Source: Candidatus Aminicenantota bacterium (GTDB taxonomy: Bacteria > Acidobacteriota > Aminicenantia > Aminicenantales > UBA4085). Taken from it: 44,596 bases of DNA. A model generated the notes under the pieces. That model made no database searches, was not told where the DNA came from, and saw only the letters and a program-made list of their open reading frames with translations. Location: the NCBI GenBank assembly GCA_026393895.1, contig JAPKZG010000086.1:1-44596 (forward strand). Reading direction: 5' to 3'. A program made the position numbers and the translations under genes. Of the stretch, positions 23,509 through 31,304 are shown in pieces (position 1 is the stretch's first letter; every line of letters starts with the position of its first letter).

Positions 23509-25209
23509 ATGTCGAACATCGGAAATTACGAAGAGCGCTACAAAACCTTCACCTGGGAGCAGGCCGAACGGGAATTGAATTACCGCCCCGGCGGCGTCCT
23601 CAATATCGGCTGGTACTGCTCCGACCGCATCTGCGATTCGGGCAAGGGCGATAAACCCGCCCTGATCTGGGAGGGGATGGGCGGAATCGAAAAACGGTTT
23701 ACCTATCACGACATCCGCCGGGCCTCGAACACGATCGGCGCCTTTCTCCGCGGTCTCGGTATTCAACCGGAAGACCGGGTGTGTTTGTTCATGGACAAAA
23801 TCCCCGAGCTTTACCTCGGCGTCCTGGGCATCCTTAAAATCGGGGCGATCGGCCAGCCCTTGTACTCGGCCTTCGGCGACGAATCGCTGTTCGTCCGGCT
23901 GGACAACGCCCAAACCAAAGCCGTCATCACCCAGAAAAAACACGCTCCGAAAGTCCGCAAAATCCTCGACAAGCTCCCCCATCTCCAACACCTGATCATC
24001 GTCGATCATGACGGCAAACCGTTGAAGGACCGCGAGATCGCCTTTTCCCTGGAGAAATCCGAGCCCGTCGAAAAACTCGAGATCCACCCGACCCTGGCCG
24101 AAAGCCCTTCGCTTCTCCATTACACCTCCGGAACGACCGGCCTCCCCAAGGGAGTCAAACATGTCCATTACTCGCTCTTGTCCCAGTACATGACCGCCAG
24201 ATGGGCGCTCGACGTCCGCGAAGACGACATTTTCTGGTGCACGGCCGACCCCGGCTGGGTCACAGGCACATCCTACGGTGTCATCGGGCCGTGGGTTCTC
24301 GGGGTCACCCAATGCGTCCTGGACGCCGGCTTCTCGGCCGAGGCCTGGTATCGCTTCATCGAAAAAAACAGGATCACCAACTGGTATTCCGCCCCCACCG
24401 CCATCCGCTCGTTGATGAAAGCGGGCGAAGAGATTATCAAGAAGTTCGACCTCTCGAGCCTCCGGGCCCTGTCCAGCGTCGGCGAGCCGCTGAATCCCGA
24501 AGCGGTCATCTGGTCGGAACGGGTTTTCGGCAAGGCCTTTTTGGACACGTATTTTCAGACCGAAACCGGCTCGATCATGATCACCAATTACCAGGGGATG
24601 AAGATCAAGCCGGGGTCCATGGGCAAGCCGTTTCCGGGGACGACGGCCGTCGTCCTGGATCAGAAAACCTTTGAACCGCACAAGGAATCCGGCAAAATCG
24701 GCCTGATCGCCCTCAAGCCGGGCTGGCCGGCGATGATGCGGACCTATTGGAACAACGAAGAAACGTACCAAAAAAAATTCAAGAACGGCTGGTATATAAC
24801 CGGCGACCGGGCCAGCATCGACAAGGAGGGTTACTTCTGGTTCGTCGGCCGCGACGACGATATCATCAACACCGGCGGCCACCTCGTCAGCCCCTTCGTG
24901 GTCGAATCGGCCCTCATCGAGCATCCGGCCGTGGCCGAATCGGCGGTCGTCAGCAAACCCGACCCGATCAACATGGAAGTCGTCAAGGCCTTCGTCACCT
25001 TGAAAGCCGGGTTCACGCCCAGCGCCGACCTCGACCTGGAGATCATGAATTTCATCCGGAAAAAGCTCTCGCCCCTGGCCATGCCCCAGGAAATCGAATT
25101 CACCGACGCTCTTCCCAAGACCCGGAGCGGAAAAATCATGCGCCGGATCCTCAAGGCCAAGGAATGGGGCGAAGAGATTGGCGACACGTCGACCCTCGAA
25201 AACGACTGA
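23509..25209 (+). CDS. acsA: Acetate--CoA ligase / AMP-forming acyl-CoA synthetase
   Basis: A 566-residue ANL-superfamily ligase, the size of the AcsA type rather than the 650-residue Acs. The phosphate loop YTSGTTGLPKGV, the adenylate motif FQTETGSIM, the hinge region TGDRASIDKEGYFWFVGRDDD and the C-terminal catalytic lysine in LPKTRSGKIMRR are all present. It activates a short carboxylate (most likely acetate) to acyl-AMP and acyl-CoA. Acetate is favoured because an acetate-succinate porin-type transporter (SatP) is encoded in the same cluster. The lysine is in the motif that PatZ/Pat-type acetylation controls in relatives. An acyl carrier protein gene 62 bases downstream raises the alternative that the enzyme loads an acyl group onto that carrier. 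Confidence 0.85.
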   Translation: MSNIGNYEERYKTFTWEQAERELNYRPGGVLNIGWYCSDRICDSGKGDKPALIWEGMGGIEKRFTYHDIRRASNTIGAFLRGLGIQPEDRVCLFMDKIPELYLGVLGILKIGAIGQPLYSAFGDESLFVRLDNAQTKAVITQKKHAPKVRKILDKLPHLQHLIIVDHDGKPLKDREIAFSLEKSEPVEKLEIHPTLAESPSLLHYTSGTTGLPKGVKHVHYSLLSQYMTARWALDVREDDIFWCTADPGWVTGTSYGVIGPWVLGVTQCVLDAGFSAEAWYRFIEKNRITNWYSAPTAIRSLMKAGEEIIKKFDLSSLRALSSVGEPLNPEAVIWSERVFGKAFLDTYFQTETGSIMITNYQGMKIKPGSMGKPFPGTTAVVLDQKTFEPHKESGKIGLIALKPGWPAMMRTYWNNEETYQKKFKNGWYITGDRASIDKEGYFWFVGRDDDIINTGGHLVSPFVVESALIEHPAVAESAVVSKPDPINMEVVKAFVTLKAGFTPSADLDLEIMNFIRKKLSPLAMPQEIEFTDALPKTRSGKIMRRILKAKEWGEEIGDTSTLEND

Positions 25210-25271
25210 CCTTCCGGCGCGCCGGGGTCGCCCCCGCGCCTTGAAATATTCAACCGATAAGGAGCGGATTC

Positions 25272-25523
25272 ATGGCCGATGAAATGAAAGAAACCGTCCT
25301 GAAGTACGTCACGGCGGAGTATCTGGAGGATGACGCCGACCCGATCACGTTCGACACCCCCCTGATTTCGGGAGGAATCGTCGATTCCTTCTCGATGGTT
25401 TCTCTCAAGCGTTTTCTCGAAAACAAGTACAAAATTTCGATCCCGGACGACCAGGCCACACCCGAGGCCTTCGACTCGGTCGATAAAATCGCCCTGCTGG
25501 TCCGGAAATTCACCCTGGCCTGA
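25272..25523 (+). CDS. Acyl carrier protein
   Basis: An 83-residue acidic four-helix protein. The phosphopantetheine site is Ser39 in GGIVDSFSMV, where the usual DSL reads DSF. AAGGAGCGG lies before the ATG. It sits between the acyl-CoA synthetase and kbl genes and is not near fatty-acid synthesis genes, so it is probably a dedicated carrier rather than the housekeeping ACP. What acyl group it carries is unknown. Confidence 0.85.
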   Translation: MADEMKETVLKYVTAEYLEDDADPITFDTPLISGGIVDSFSMVSLKRFLENKYKISIPDDQATPEAFDSVDKIALLVRKFTLA

Positions 25524-25606
25524 GCCGAAGCGTTTCTCCCCTTCGTTCGGGGATTCCCCGCCCACGGGGATGAAACGCCTGATTCTCGAAATTAAGGAGA
25601 CGCCAC
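25524..25606 (+). other. Intergenic hairpin between acp and kbl
   Basis: The 83-base gap includes a perfect inverted repeat TCCCCG-ccca-CGGGGA (about 25554-25569) without a following T-run. ATTAAGGAG precedes the kbl ATG. It may adjust the expression ratio within the operon; not a clear terminator. Confidence 0.3.
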
Positions 25607-26854
25607 ATGTCCTATTCGGAAAAAACGCGCTCGGCTTATCAAAGCGTCCTCCAGGGCTTGCAGGACGCCGGCCTATTCAAACAGGAACGCTTCATCCACT
25701 CCCCGCAGGCGGCCGACATCGAAGTCGAATTCCCGTCCGGCGCCTCGGTGCGCAAGGTCATCAATATGTGCGCCAACAACTACCTCGGGCTCTCCAGCCA
25801 TCCCGACGTGGTCAAGGCCGCCCATGAAGGCATGGACGCGCGGGGCTATGGGATGTCGTCAGTCCGGTTCATCTGCGGGACCCAGGACATCCACCGGACC
25901 CTCGAGCGGAAGGTGACCGAATTTCTCGGCACGGAGGACACGATCCTCTTCCCCTCCTGCATGGACGCCAACGCCGGGGTCTTCGAAGCGATCCTGACCA
26001 AAGACGACGTCATGATCTCCGACCGCCTCGTCCACGCCTCCCTGATCGACGGCATCCGCCTCTGCAGCGCGATGCAGGACACCTACAAGCACGCCGACAT
26101 GGCCCACCTCGAACAAAAGCTCGAGATGCACCAGGACCGGCGTTTCCGGCTTGTCATCACGGACGGCGTCTTCAGCATGGACGGCGACACCGCGCCGTTG
26201 GACAAGATGGTCTCCCTCGCCGAAAAATACGACGCCATGATTCTCATCGACGACTCCCACGCCTCGGGCTTCATCGGCAAGACCGGCCGCGGGACCCACG
26301 AGAAATACGGCGTCGTCGGAAAGATGGACGTCATCACGACGACCTTCGGCAAAGCCCTAGGCGGGGCGACCGGGGGCTGCGTTTCCGGCCGCCGGGAACT
26401 GGTTGAAATGTGCCGGCAGAAGGCCCGTCCTTACCTCTTTTCGAATTCGATCGCCCCGGTCGTCGTCCAGGGCGTCCTCAAGGTCTTCGACATCCTCATG
26501 GCCTCGACCGAGCGCCGGGATAAATTGGAGAAAAACGCCGCCTATTGGCGGAAAGGCCTGCAGGAGGCCGGGTTCGTCCTCAAGGAAGGCGATACGCCGA
26601 TCGTTCCGGTCATGCTCTTCAACGCCAAGCTGGCCGGGGATTTCTCCCGGGCGCTTTATGACGAGGGGATTTACGCCGTCGGCTTCTTCTTCCCCGTCGT
26701 TCACAAGAGCCAGTCCCGGATCCGGACCCAGATCTCGGCCGGACATGAAATGCACCACCTCGACAAAGCCCTGGCCGCGTTCATCAAGGTCGGAAAGAAA
26801 TTCGAAATCCTGGGCAAGGCCAAACAGGAAATCATCGAACGTTTCGGAATGTAA
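25607..26854 (+). CDS. kbl: Glycine C-acetyltransferase (2-amino-3-ketobutyrate CoA ligase)
   Basis: A 415-residue alpha-oxoamine synthase, slightly longer than the usual 395. NMCANNYLGLSSHPDV, the block GYGMSSVRFICGTQDIHRTLE, DDSHASGF (D215, H218) and the PLP lysine K249 in TTFGKALGG all match Kbl more closely than serine palmitoyltransferase or BioF. It cleaves 2-amino-3-ketobutyrate with CoA to glycine and acetyl-CoA, the second step after Tdh (encoded at 19037). AAGGAG precedes the ATG, and the next gene (satP) follows 14 bases later. An extra C-terminal tail (KFEILGKAKQEIIERFGM) is not in E. coli Kbl. Confidence 0.9.
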   Translation: MSYSEKTRSAYQSVLQGLQDAGLFKQERFIHSPQAADIEVEFPSGASVRKVINMCANNYLGLSSHPDVVKAAHEGMDARGYGMSSVRFICGTQDIHRTLERKVTEFLGTEDTILFPSCMDANAGVFEAILTKDDVMISDRLVHASLIDGIRLCSAMQDTYKHADMAHLEQKLEMHQDRRFRLVITDGVFSMDGDTAPLDKMVSLAEKYDAMILIDDSHASGFIGKTGRGTHEKYGVVGKMDVITTTFGKALGGATGGCVSGRRELVEMCRQKARPYLFSNSIAPVVVQGVLKVFDILMASTERRDKLEKNAAYWRKGLQEAGFVLKEGDTPIVPVMLFNAKLAGDFSRALYDEGIYAVGFFFPVVHKSQSRIRTQISAGHEMHHLDKALAAFIKVGKKFEILGKAKQEIIERFGM

Positions 26855-26868
26855 GGGAGCCGATCGCC

Positions 26869-27441
26869 ATGGAAAACAAACTTGCCAATCCCGCGCCCCT
26901 CGGCCTGATGGGCTTCGGCATGACCACGGTCCTGCTGAACATCCACAACGCCGGCTTCTTCCCCGTCAGCGCCATGATCCTGGCCATGGGAATCTTTTAC
27001 GGCGGCGTCGCCCAGGTCATCGCCGGAATCATGGAGTTTAAAAAAGGCAATACCTTCGGCACTACCGCCTTCACGTCGTACGGCCTGTTCTGGTTGACGC
27101 TGGTCGCGTCCTGGGTGATCCCCGGGACCAAGGCCCCGAAAGCGGACGCCACCCCCGAAGCGTATATGGGCTGGTACCTCTTTCTGTGGGGCCTGTTCAC
27201 GTTCTTCATGTGGCTTGGAACCTTCAAAAAGAACCGGGCTCTTCAGTTCGTTTTTCTGAGCCTGACCATCCTGTTCGCGCTGCTTGCGACCCGGGATTGG
27301 ACCGGGTCGGAAATGATCGGAAAGATCGCCGGATTCGAAGGCATCGTCTGCGGATTCTCGGCGATTTATCTGGCCATGGCCGAAGTCATCAATGAAGCCC
27401 GGGGCCGCAAAATCCTCCCGATCGGAGAAATCAAGGCCTGA
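26869..27441 (+). CDS. satP: Acetate uptake transporter, GPR1/FUN34/SatP family
   Basis: A 190-residue inner-membrane protein with six membrane helices. The signature NPAPLGLMGFGMTT at residues 7-20 is the hallmark of the AceTr/SatP family, which conducts acetate and succinate with protons. It is the last gene of the acsA-acp-kbl cluster and likely brings in acetate for the ligase, or lets acetate out during threonine breakdown. Confidence 0.9.
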   Translation: MENKLANPAPLGLMGFGMTTVLLNIHNAGFFPVSAMILAMGIFYGGVAQVIAGIMEFKKGNTFGTTAFTSYGLFWLTLVASWVIPGTKAPKADATPEAYMGWYLFLWGLFTFFMWLGTFKKNRALQFVFLSLTILFALLATRDWTGSEMIGKIAGFEGIVCGFSAIYLAMAEVINEARGRKILPIGEIKA

Positions 27442-27768
27442 CTTCAGAAAAAATAGTTAACCGCGTCGATGTCGGCGCCCCGCTCATAAAACGGGCCGAC
27501 GAGGTTCTTTCCGACGCCACCCCCCCCCATCATCGTCAAATGGTGGAGGTTTTGCCCGTAGACCTTTCAATAAAACCAGGCTTTCGGCTGGCAAATTTCC
27601 TACCCACGCCTGGGTAGCCAGGGATTGATGAAGACCCTTTTTGGAAGCGAAAAAATGTTGGCATGAATAGTGCATAATTTAGGATGCGGCTTCTCCCGAG
27701 TCCATCGCGTTTTCAAAAAAAAGAAAAGCGCCGGGCAGCGGGAAGACCAGGAAAAGAAGGAGGACAAA
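27442..27768. other. Intergenic region with sigma-54 promoter ahead of the OmpA-like gene
   Basis: About 330 bases without a gene. After satP there is an imperfect G/C-rich hairpin (27472-27500 region) without a T-run. A perfect 7-bp inverted repeat CTACCCA-CGCC-TGGGTAG lies at 27600-27617, about 45 bases before the sigma-54 promoter and a candidate activator site, though it differs from the TCCT-N7-AGGA palindromes of the other promoters. The leader after the promoter shares GCTTCTCC and the purine-rich GGGCAG...AAGGAGG run with the leaders at 28980 and 31070. Confidence 0.45.
27658..27674 (+). promoter_or_regulatory. Sigma-54 (-24/-12) promoter 1
   Basis: TTGGCATGAATAGTGCA: the GG and GC elements are separated by exactly 10 bases, as in the consensus TGGCAC-N5-TTGC. 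It faces the OmpA-like / GlsB genes. Confidence 0.7.
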
Positions 27769-27798
27769 ATGATTTGGATGGAGGGAAATCAACCATGA
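27769..27798 (+). CDS. Nine-residue leader peptide overlapping the OmpA-like start
   Basis: The best Shine-Dalgarno in this leader (AAGGAGGAC) precedes not the OmpA-like gene but an ATG at 27769. That frame encodes MIWMEGNQP and stops in a TGA overlapping the OmpA ATG (ATGA). This is the layout of translational coupling. The first nine bases ATGATTTGG recur as the start of the C39 peptidase (29201) and of its deleted relic (31305). Whether the peptide itself matters is unknown. Confidence 0.5.
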   Translation: MIWMEGNQP

Positions 27799-28463
27799 AG
27801 AGAATTCTGACGGTACTCGTCGTGATGGTTTTCGTATTGTCGGCCGTCAACTGCGCGTCTTGGAGCAAGACCGTAAAGGGCGGAGTGATCGGCGGCGCCG
27901 GCGGCGCCGTCCTCGGCGGGGTGATCGGCCATGCCGCCGGAAACACCGTGCTCGGCGCGATTATCGGGGCGGCCGTCGGCGGGGCGGCCGGCGCCATTAT
28001 CGGGAGTTATATGGACAAACAGGCCGCGGAAATACAGCGGGATCTTGAAGGGGCCGAAGTCCAGCGCATCGGGGAAGGCATTAAAATCACCTTTGACAGC
28101 GGGATTCTTTATGACATTGACAAATCCGACCTCCGGCCGGTCAGCCAAACAAACCTGACCAATCTGGCCAAAATCCTGAACAAATATCCCGATACCAACA
28201 TTTTGATCGAAGGCCATACGGACAACACCGGAACGGATGAACACAACATGACCCTTTCAAAGGATCGTGCTCAGTCCGTGGCTCTTTACCTGTCGGCGAG
28301 CGAGGTGAAGTCGGAGAGGTTCTCGATCACCGGCTACGGCGAAACACAACCGATCGTGGCGAACGATACGGTTGAAGGCCGGCAGAAAAACCGCCGGGTG
28401 GATATCGCCATTATCGCCAACGATAAGCTGAAAAAAGCCGCGCAGGAACAGGCGAAAGGCTGA
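27795..28463 (+). CDS. OmpA-family lipoprotein with glycine zipper
   Basis: A 222-residue outer-membrane lipoprotein. The signal MKRILTVLVVMVFVLSAVNC ends at Cys20. Residues 29-72 are a glycine zipper with GxxxG-type repeats (GGVIGGAGGAVLGG), which can insert in membranes. The C-terminal OmpA domain binds peptidoglycan: ILIEGHTDNTGTDEHNMTLSKDRAQSV and GYGETQPIVANDT.EGRQKNRRVDI. This architecture resembles the YiaD/Pal-like stress lipoproteins. It is expressed from sigma-54 promoter 1 through the leader peptide, and the GlsB-like gene follows 27 bases later. Confidence 0.88.
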   Translation: MKRILTVLVVMVFVLSAVNCASWSKTVKGGVIGGAGGAVLGGVIGHAAGNTVLGAIIGAAVGGAAGAIIGSYMDKQAAEIQRDLEGAEVQRIGEGIKITFDSGILYDIDKSDLRPVSQTNLTNLAKILNKYPDTNILIEGHTDNTGTDEHNMTLSKDRAQSVALYLSASEVKSERFSITGYGETQPIVANDTVEGRQKNRRVDIAIIANDKLKKAAQEQAKG

Positions 28464-28490
28464 GTGATTTGATCATTTGAAGGAGATCCT

Positions 28491-28736
28491 ATGGATATTT
28501 TATGGACGATCGTGATCGGTTTTGTGGTTGGGGTCATCGCCAAGTTACTCACCCCGGGAAGAGATGGGGGCGGATTTATCCTTACGGTTCTTCTCGGTAT
28601 TGCCGGGTCCTTTATCGCGACCTATATTGGGCAACATTTCGGCTGGTATAGAGAAGGTCAGCCGGCCGGGTTCATCGGAGCGATTCTTGGAGCCATCCTG
28701 ATCCTCGTCGTTTTCCGATTGATTAGGAGGAGATAG
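28491..28736 (+). CDS. GlsB/YeaQ/YmgE family stress membrane protein
   Basis: An 81-residue inner-membrane protein with three hydrophobic helices: WTIVIGFVVGVIAKLLTPGRDGGGF, ILTVLLGIAGSFIATYIG and GFIGAILGAILILVVFRL. The G-rich helices and the PGRDGGG loop are typical for this transglycosylase-associated family, induced by envelope and acid stress. GAAGGAGATC precedes the ATG. It is second in the operon after the OmpA-like gene. Confidence 0.88.
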   Translation: MDILWTIVIGFVVGVIAKLLTPGRDGGGFILTVLLGIAGSFIATYIGQHFGWYREGQPAGFIGAILGAILILVVFRLIRRR

Positions 28737-29037
28737 CGGCAGCCCAGATAGGATCGGGCGGCAGGAAATATCCTATGGAAAAGGAAATATGCTGTTTTAT
28801 AGGACAATAACTTAGAAGAGAAATCCGCTCGATTTATCTGATTCGAAGCTTTTAAAAGTCGATCGGCTGAAATTACGCCTTTTCCCCGAAAAGCATCGAT
28901 TTCCAGCCCCTCTGAAACCACGGAAAGATTCTGGCATGAAAGTTGCTTTTAGATAGGTAGCTTCTCCCCCATCCGTCGGGCTGTACGATAACGGCTGAGT
29001 GCGGGGCAGGGAGAGGCAAAAGAAAAAGGAGGTCGGC
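28737..29037 (+). promoter_or_regulatory. Regulatory region 2: activator palindromes and sigma-54 promoter
   Basis: The stretch contains a palindrome TCCT-ATGGAAA-AGGA (28771-28785), a further half-site ATAGGA at 28799-28804, and a sigma-54 promoter CTGGCATGAAAGTTGCT (28931-28947; GG and GC 10 bases apart). The distance of about 150 bases suits an enhancer-binding activator. The whole region is nearly repeated at 30853. Confidence 0.7.
28931..28947 (+). promoter_or_regulatory. Sigma-54 promoter 2
   Basis: CTGGCATGAAAGTTGCT, an almost perfect -24/-12 element; drives the first lmo0937-like gene and the C39 peptidase. Confidence 0.75.
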
Positions 29038-29184
29038 ATGCTCGAAACGATTTTAATCATTCTCGTTGTTCTGTGGGCTTTGGGACTTTTCGCGTTCCAC
29101 GCGGGCGGCCTGATCCACGTTCTTCTGGTCATCGCCTTGATCGTTCTGATCGTCCGGCTGTTGCAGGGACGGAAAATCCTTTAA
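29038..29184 (+). CDS. lmo0937-like 48-residue membrane microprotein, copy 1
   Basis: A 48-residue protein starting MLETILIILVVLWALGLF, chosen because AAAAGGAGG lies 7 bases before this ATG. Two hydrophobic helices (ILIILVVLWALGLFAFHAGG and LIHVLLVIALIVLIVRLL) end in a short basic tail (QGRKIL), matching the small lmo0937-type membrane proteins of unknown function. It is transcribed from sigma-54 promoter 2 and followed 16 bases later by the C39 peptidase gene. A near-identical second copy lies at 31142. Confidence 0.8.
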   Translation: MLETILIILVVLWALGLFAFHAGGLIHVLLVIALIVLIVRLLQGRKIL

Positions 29185-29200
29185 CGGGAAAAACGTCCAA

Positions 29201-30241
29201 ATGATTTGGCCGAAGGTCAGGATCTCGAGACGAATAGGAGGACTCCTTGTCGTTCTGGGGCTGATGACTCCCTGTCTCTTTTCCGCTCAGGTTTTCAATT
29301 ACGGGAAAATCAAGCCCGAAAAGGGCTATTTGATCCAAACGGTCCCCTTCGAAAAATGGCTCGAAAGAAATTATTGCGGTCCAGCCTGCTTGGCGATGGT
29401 CCTCAACTACTGGGATAAAACGCGATCCTTCAGCCAGCGAAAAATCACGGATGAGATTTATGATTCCGCAAACGAAGCGACCTACAACTCCGAATTGGTC
29501 TTGTATCCGCGAACCCAAGGATTTGAGAGTTACTCTTTCCAGGGAAACCTGCAGATCTTGAAGGACGTGATCGGGAAAGGCATCCCGGTGATCGTTCTGA
29601 CGAAAACCATAAAACAGATCGACAAAGGCCACTACCGGGTGGTCATCGGGTTTGATGAGGACGAGGACCAGATCATCTTCCACGACCCCTATTTCGGAGA
29701 CCGAAAGGCTATGACGTCCAAGGATTTCATGAAGGTCTGGGAGCTGGGAAAGGGGCGGAACCAGTCCCGGTGGATGATGGCCGTGGTCCCCGGCCAAAGC
29801 CCGTTCCCTTTTCCCGCTCTGCAAAATGACCCTCTGACCTCCATCAATCTGGCCACGGCTTATTACCGGAGGTCGGATTTCATAAAATCGAGGGAACAGT
29901 GGGAAAAAGTCAAGGAATCCCTCCGTGAAGATCCTTATCCCCTGTACAGCCTGGCCATGGTCAGCCTGAGAGAAGGAAAGTCCGAGGAGGCTGAGGCTTA
30001 TGCCCTTAAAGCCCTCAGCCTGGACGCAAAAAGCGCTTATGCTCACGACGTCCTTGGCCTGGCCTATGCCAATCAAGGCAGGTTTGCCCCGGCTCTCCAA
30101 TCCCTGAGTCAGGCTGTCCGACTTGCCCCGGGGGAGGAATTTATTCGGAAACATTATCTTCAAGTCAGGGGCCTCCATATCGAAAAAGCCCGGCTCGAAG
30201 ACATTCAAAAAAAGGAGAAGTCGAATGAGAAGACGGATTAA
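29201..30241 (+). CDS. C39-family cysteine peptidase with C-terminal TPRs
   Basis: A 346-residue exported protein (signal RIGGLLVVLGLMTPCLFSAQ). The papain-like C39 domain spans 45-200: catalytic Cys59 in NYCGPACLAMVLNYW, His144 in KGHYRVVIGFD and Asp162 in FHDPYFG, all intact. TPR repeats fill about 215-320 (SINLATAYYRRSDFIKSREQW; YPLYSLAMVSLREGKSEEAEAYALKALSLD; AYAHDVLGLAYANQGRFAPALQSL). C39 peptidases usually cut after double-glycine leaders. No good Shine-Dalgarno precedes the ATG, so expression may depend on coupling to the microprotein gene 16 bases upstream. Its last 17 bases overlap the next gene, a small secreted protein with a Gly-Gly-Gly segment, a possible substrate. It is missing from the second module copy. 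Confidence 0.85.
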   Translation: MIWPKVRISRRIGGLLVVLGLMTPCLFSAQVFNYGKIKPEKGYLIQTVPFEKWLERNYCGPACLAMVLNYWDKTRSFSQRKITDEIYDSANEATYNSELVLYPRTQGFESYSFQGNLQILKDVIGKGIPVIVLTKTIKQIDKGHYRVVIGFDEDEDQIIFHDPYFGDRKAMTSKDFMKVWELGKGRNQSRWMMAVVPGQSPFPFPALQNDPLTSINLATAYYRRSDFIKSREQWEKVKESLREDPYPLYSLAMVSLREGKSEEAEAYALKALSLDAKSAYAHDVLGLAYANQGRFAPALQSLSQAVRLAPGEEFIRKHYLQVRGLHIEKARLEDIQKKEKSNEKTD

Positions 30242-30461
30242 GATCGGAAGTGTCCTGTTGCTGGTCGTATTGCTTTCTTCCTTTGCTGCCGCCTTTGAGA
30301 AACCGGCGGTCGAACTGGCGGGGACATCCACTCAGCTGGTGTTCAGCGGGCAAGACGTGATCACGGCGGCCGATGCCGGGGGGGGCTACCTCACCACGAG
30401 AGATATTGTCCTCATCTGTGTCATTATTCTGGCGGTGATCGGTCTGGGCGTCCTCCTTTAA
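30225..30461 (+). CDS. Small secreted/membrane peptide with GGG motif, copy 1
   Basis: A 78-residue protein starting MRRRIKIGSVLLLVVLLSSF, with AAAAGGAG before its ATG. It has a signal peptide ending AAA, a conserved stretch KPAVE-AGTSTQLVF-GQDVITA-DAGGGYLTT, and a C-terminal hydrophobic helix (IVLICVIILAVIGLGVLL) that ends at the last residue. I do not recognise the family. It overlaps the end of the C39 peptidase gene by 17 bases, which ties the two together. Copy 2 at 31380 keeps the central part almost unchanged. Confidence 0.7.
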   Translation: MRRRIKIGSVLLLVVLLSSFAAAFEKPAVELAGTSTQLVFSGQDVITAADAGGGYLTTRDIVLICVIILAVIGLGVLL

Positions 30462-30626
30462 CTTGAATGTGTCCGGGGGCCCGGGGCCCCATAATCGGCG
30501 CCATGGCTTCCGGTCCCGGTCTCTCGGTTGAGCAATCGTCAAAGATCCCACGCCGCTCTGAATAGTTCGTTTTGCCATGTAATATCAGTGACCTCAAATC
30601 AGTTCATCTCCAGAAAGGCGGATTCT
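30462..30626. other. Gap with G/C-rich hairpin before csbD
   Basis: A short stem GGGGCC-CGG-GGCCCC (about 30476-30491) follows the small peptide gene and may slow or end transcription, though it has no T-run. No clear promoter for csbD is visible. Confidence 0.35.
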
Positions 30627-30806
30627 ATGAAATCGAGCACTAGGGACAAAGCGGAAGGCAAGTTTCACAAAGCAAAGGGAAAGTTCAAGGAGATCGCCGG
30701 GAAACTCAGCGATAATCCAAAGTTGGAAGGGGAAGGTGCCGGTGAAAAGATCGCCGGTAAAGTTCAGGAAAAGATCGGTCAGGCCAAGAAGGTTTTTGGG
30801 AAGTAG
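30627..30806 (+). CDS. csbD: CsbD-family stress protein
   Basis: A 59-residue hydrophilic protein: MKSSTRDKAEGKFHKAKG, then GKLSDNPKLEGEGAGEKIAGKVQEKIGQAKKVFGK. The repeated KxxGKxxexxG pattern is the CsbD/YjbJ signature; these proteins accumulate under general stress and their molecular role is unknown. AGAAAGGCGG precedes the ATG. It lies between the two copies of the duplicated module, in the same direction. Confidence 0.88.
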   Translation: MKSSTRDKAEGKFHKAKGKFKEIAGKLSDNPKLEGEGAGEKIAGKVQEKIGQAKKVFGK

Positions 30807-30871
30807 TTTATTCAAGGGTGTTCTGCGGATTTTTTCATCGCGTTTTAGGTAAGATCGGGCGGCAGAAAATA

Positions 30872-30886
30872 TCCTATTGAAAAGGA
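30872..30886 (+). promoter_or_regulatory. Activator palindrome upstream of sigma-54 promoter 3
   Basis: TCCT-ATTGAAA-AGGA, the same arms and spacing as at 28771 and 34176; about 150 bases before the promoter. Likely site for the NtrC-type regulator encoded at 32688. Confidence 0.6.
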
Positions 30887-31031
30887 AATATGCTGTTTAA
30901 TAGGACAATTTCTTAGAAGAGAAATCCGCTCGATTTGTCTGACTCGCGGCTTTTAACCGTCCGTCGGTTGAAGTCCCGCCTTTTTCCGGGAGGACCTCGA
31001 TTTCCGGCCCTTCTGAAACCGCGGAAAGATA

Positions 31032-31048
31032 TTGGCATGAAAGATGCA
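31032..31048 (+). promoter_or_regulatory. Sigma-54 promoter 3
   Basis: TTGGCATGAAAGATGCA, GG and GC exactly 10 bases apart; drives microprotein copy 2 and peptide copy 2. Confidence 0.72.
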
Positions 31049-31141
31049 TTTAAAAAGGGTAGCTTCTCCCCCATCCATCGGGCTATACGATAACGGCTGG
31101 GAGCAGGACAACGAGAGGCAAAAGAATAAAAGGAGGTCGGC

Positions 31142-31288
31142 ATGCTTGAGACAATTTTGATCATCCTGGTCGTTCTGTGGGCTCTGGGACTTTTCGCGTT
31201 CCATGCCGGCGGGCTGATCCACGTTCTTCTGGTCATCGCCGTGATCGTTCTGATCGTCCGGCTGTTGCAGGGACGGAAAGTCCTTTAA
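31142..31288 (+). CDS. lmo0937-like 48-residue membrane microprotein, copy 2
   Basis: A 48-residue protein identical to copy 1 except for Ile-to-Val changes near the C-terminus (VIAVIVLIV, GRKVL). AAAAGGAGG precedes the ATG. Many of the DNA differences from copy 1 are silent, which fits selection to keep the protein. Confidence 0.8.
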   Translation: MLETILIILVVLWALGLFAFHAGGLIHVLLVIAVIVLIVRLLQGRKVL

Positions 31289-31304
31289 CAAGAAAAACGT
31301 CTAA

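Larger units (their letters stand above)
28752..29218 (+). repeat. Duplicated module, copy A (left part)
   Basis: From GATCGGGCGGCAG to CCGAAGGTC this roughly 467-base block (activator palindrome, sigma-54 promoter, microprotein gene, first codons of the peptidase) is repeated, with scattered substitutions, at 30853-31322. Confidence 0.8.

Noticed and set aside
23260-24924. A 554-codon minus-strand open frame across the acsA gene
   Set aside because: It is the G/C-rich antisense shadow of acsA, which has complete ANL-family motifs.
30476-30491. GGGGCC-CGG-GGCCCC stem as a terminator
   Set aside because: No T-run follows, so it is listed only as part of the gap.
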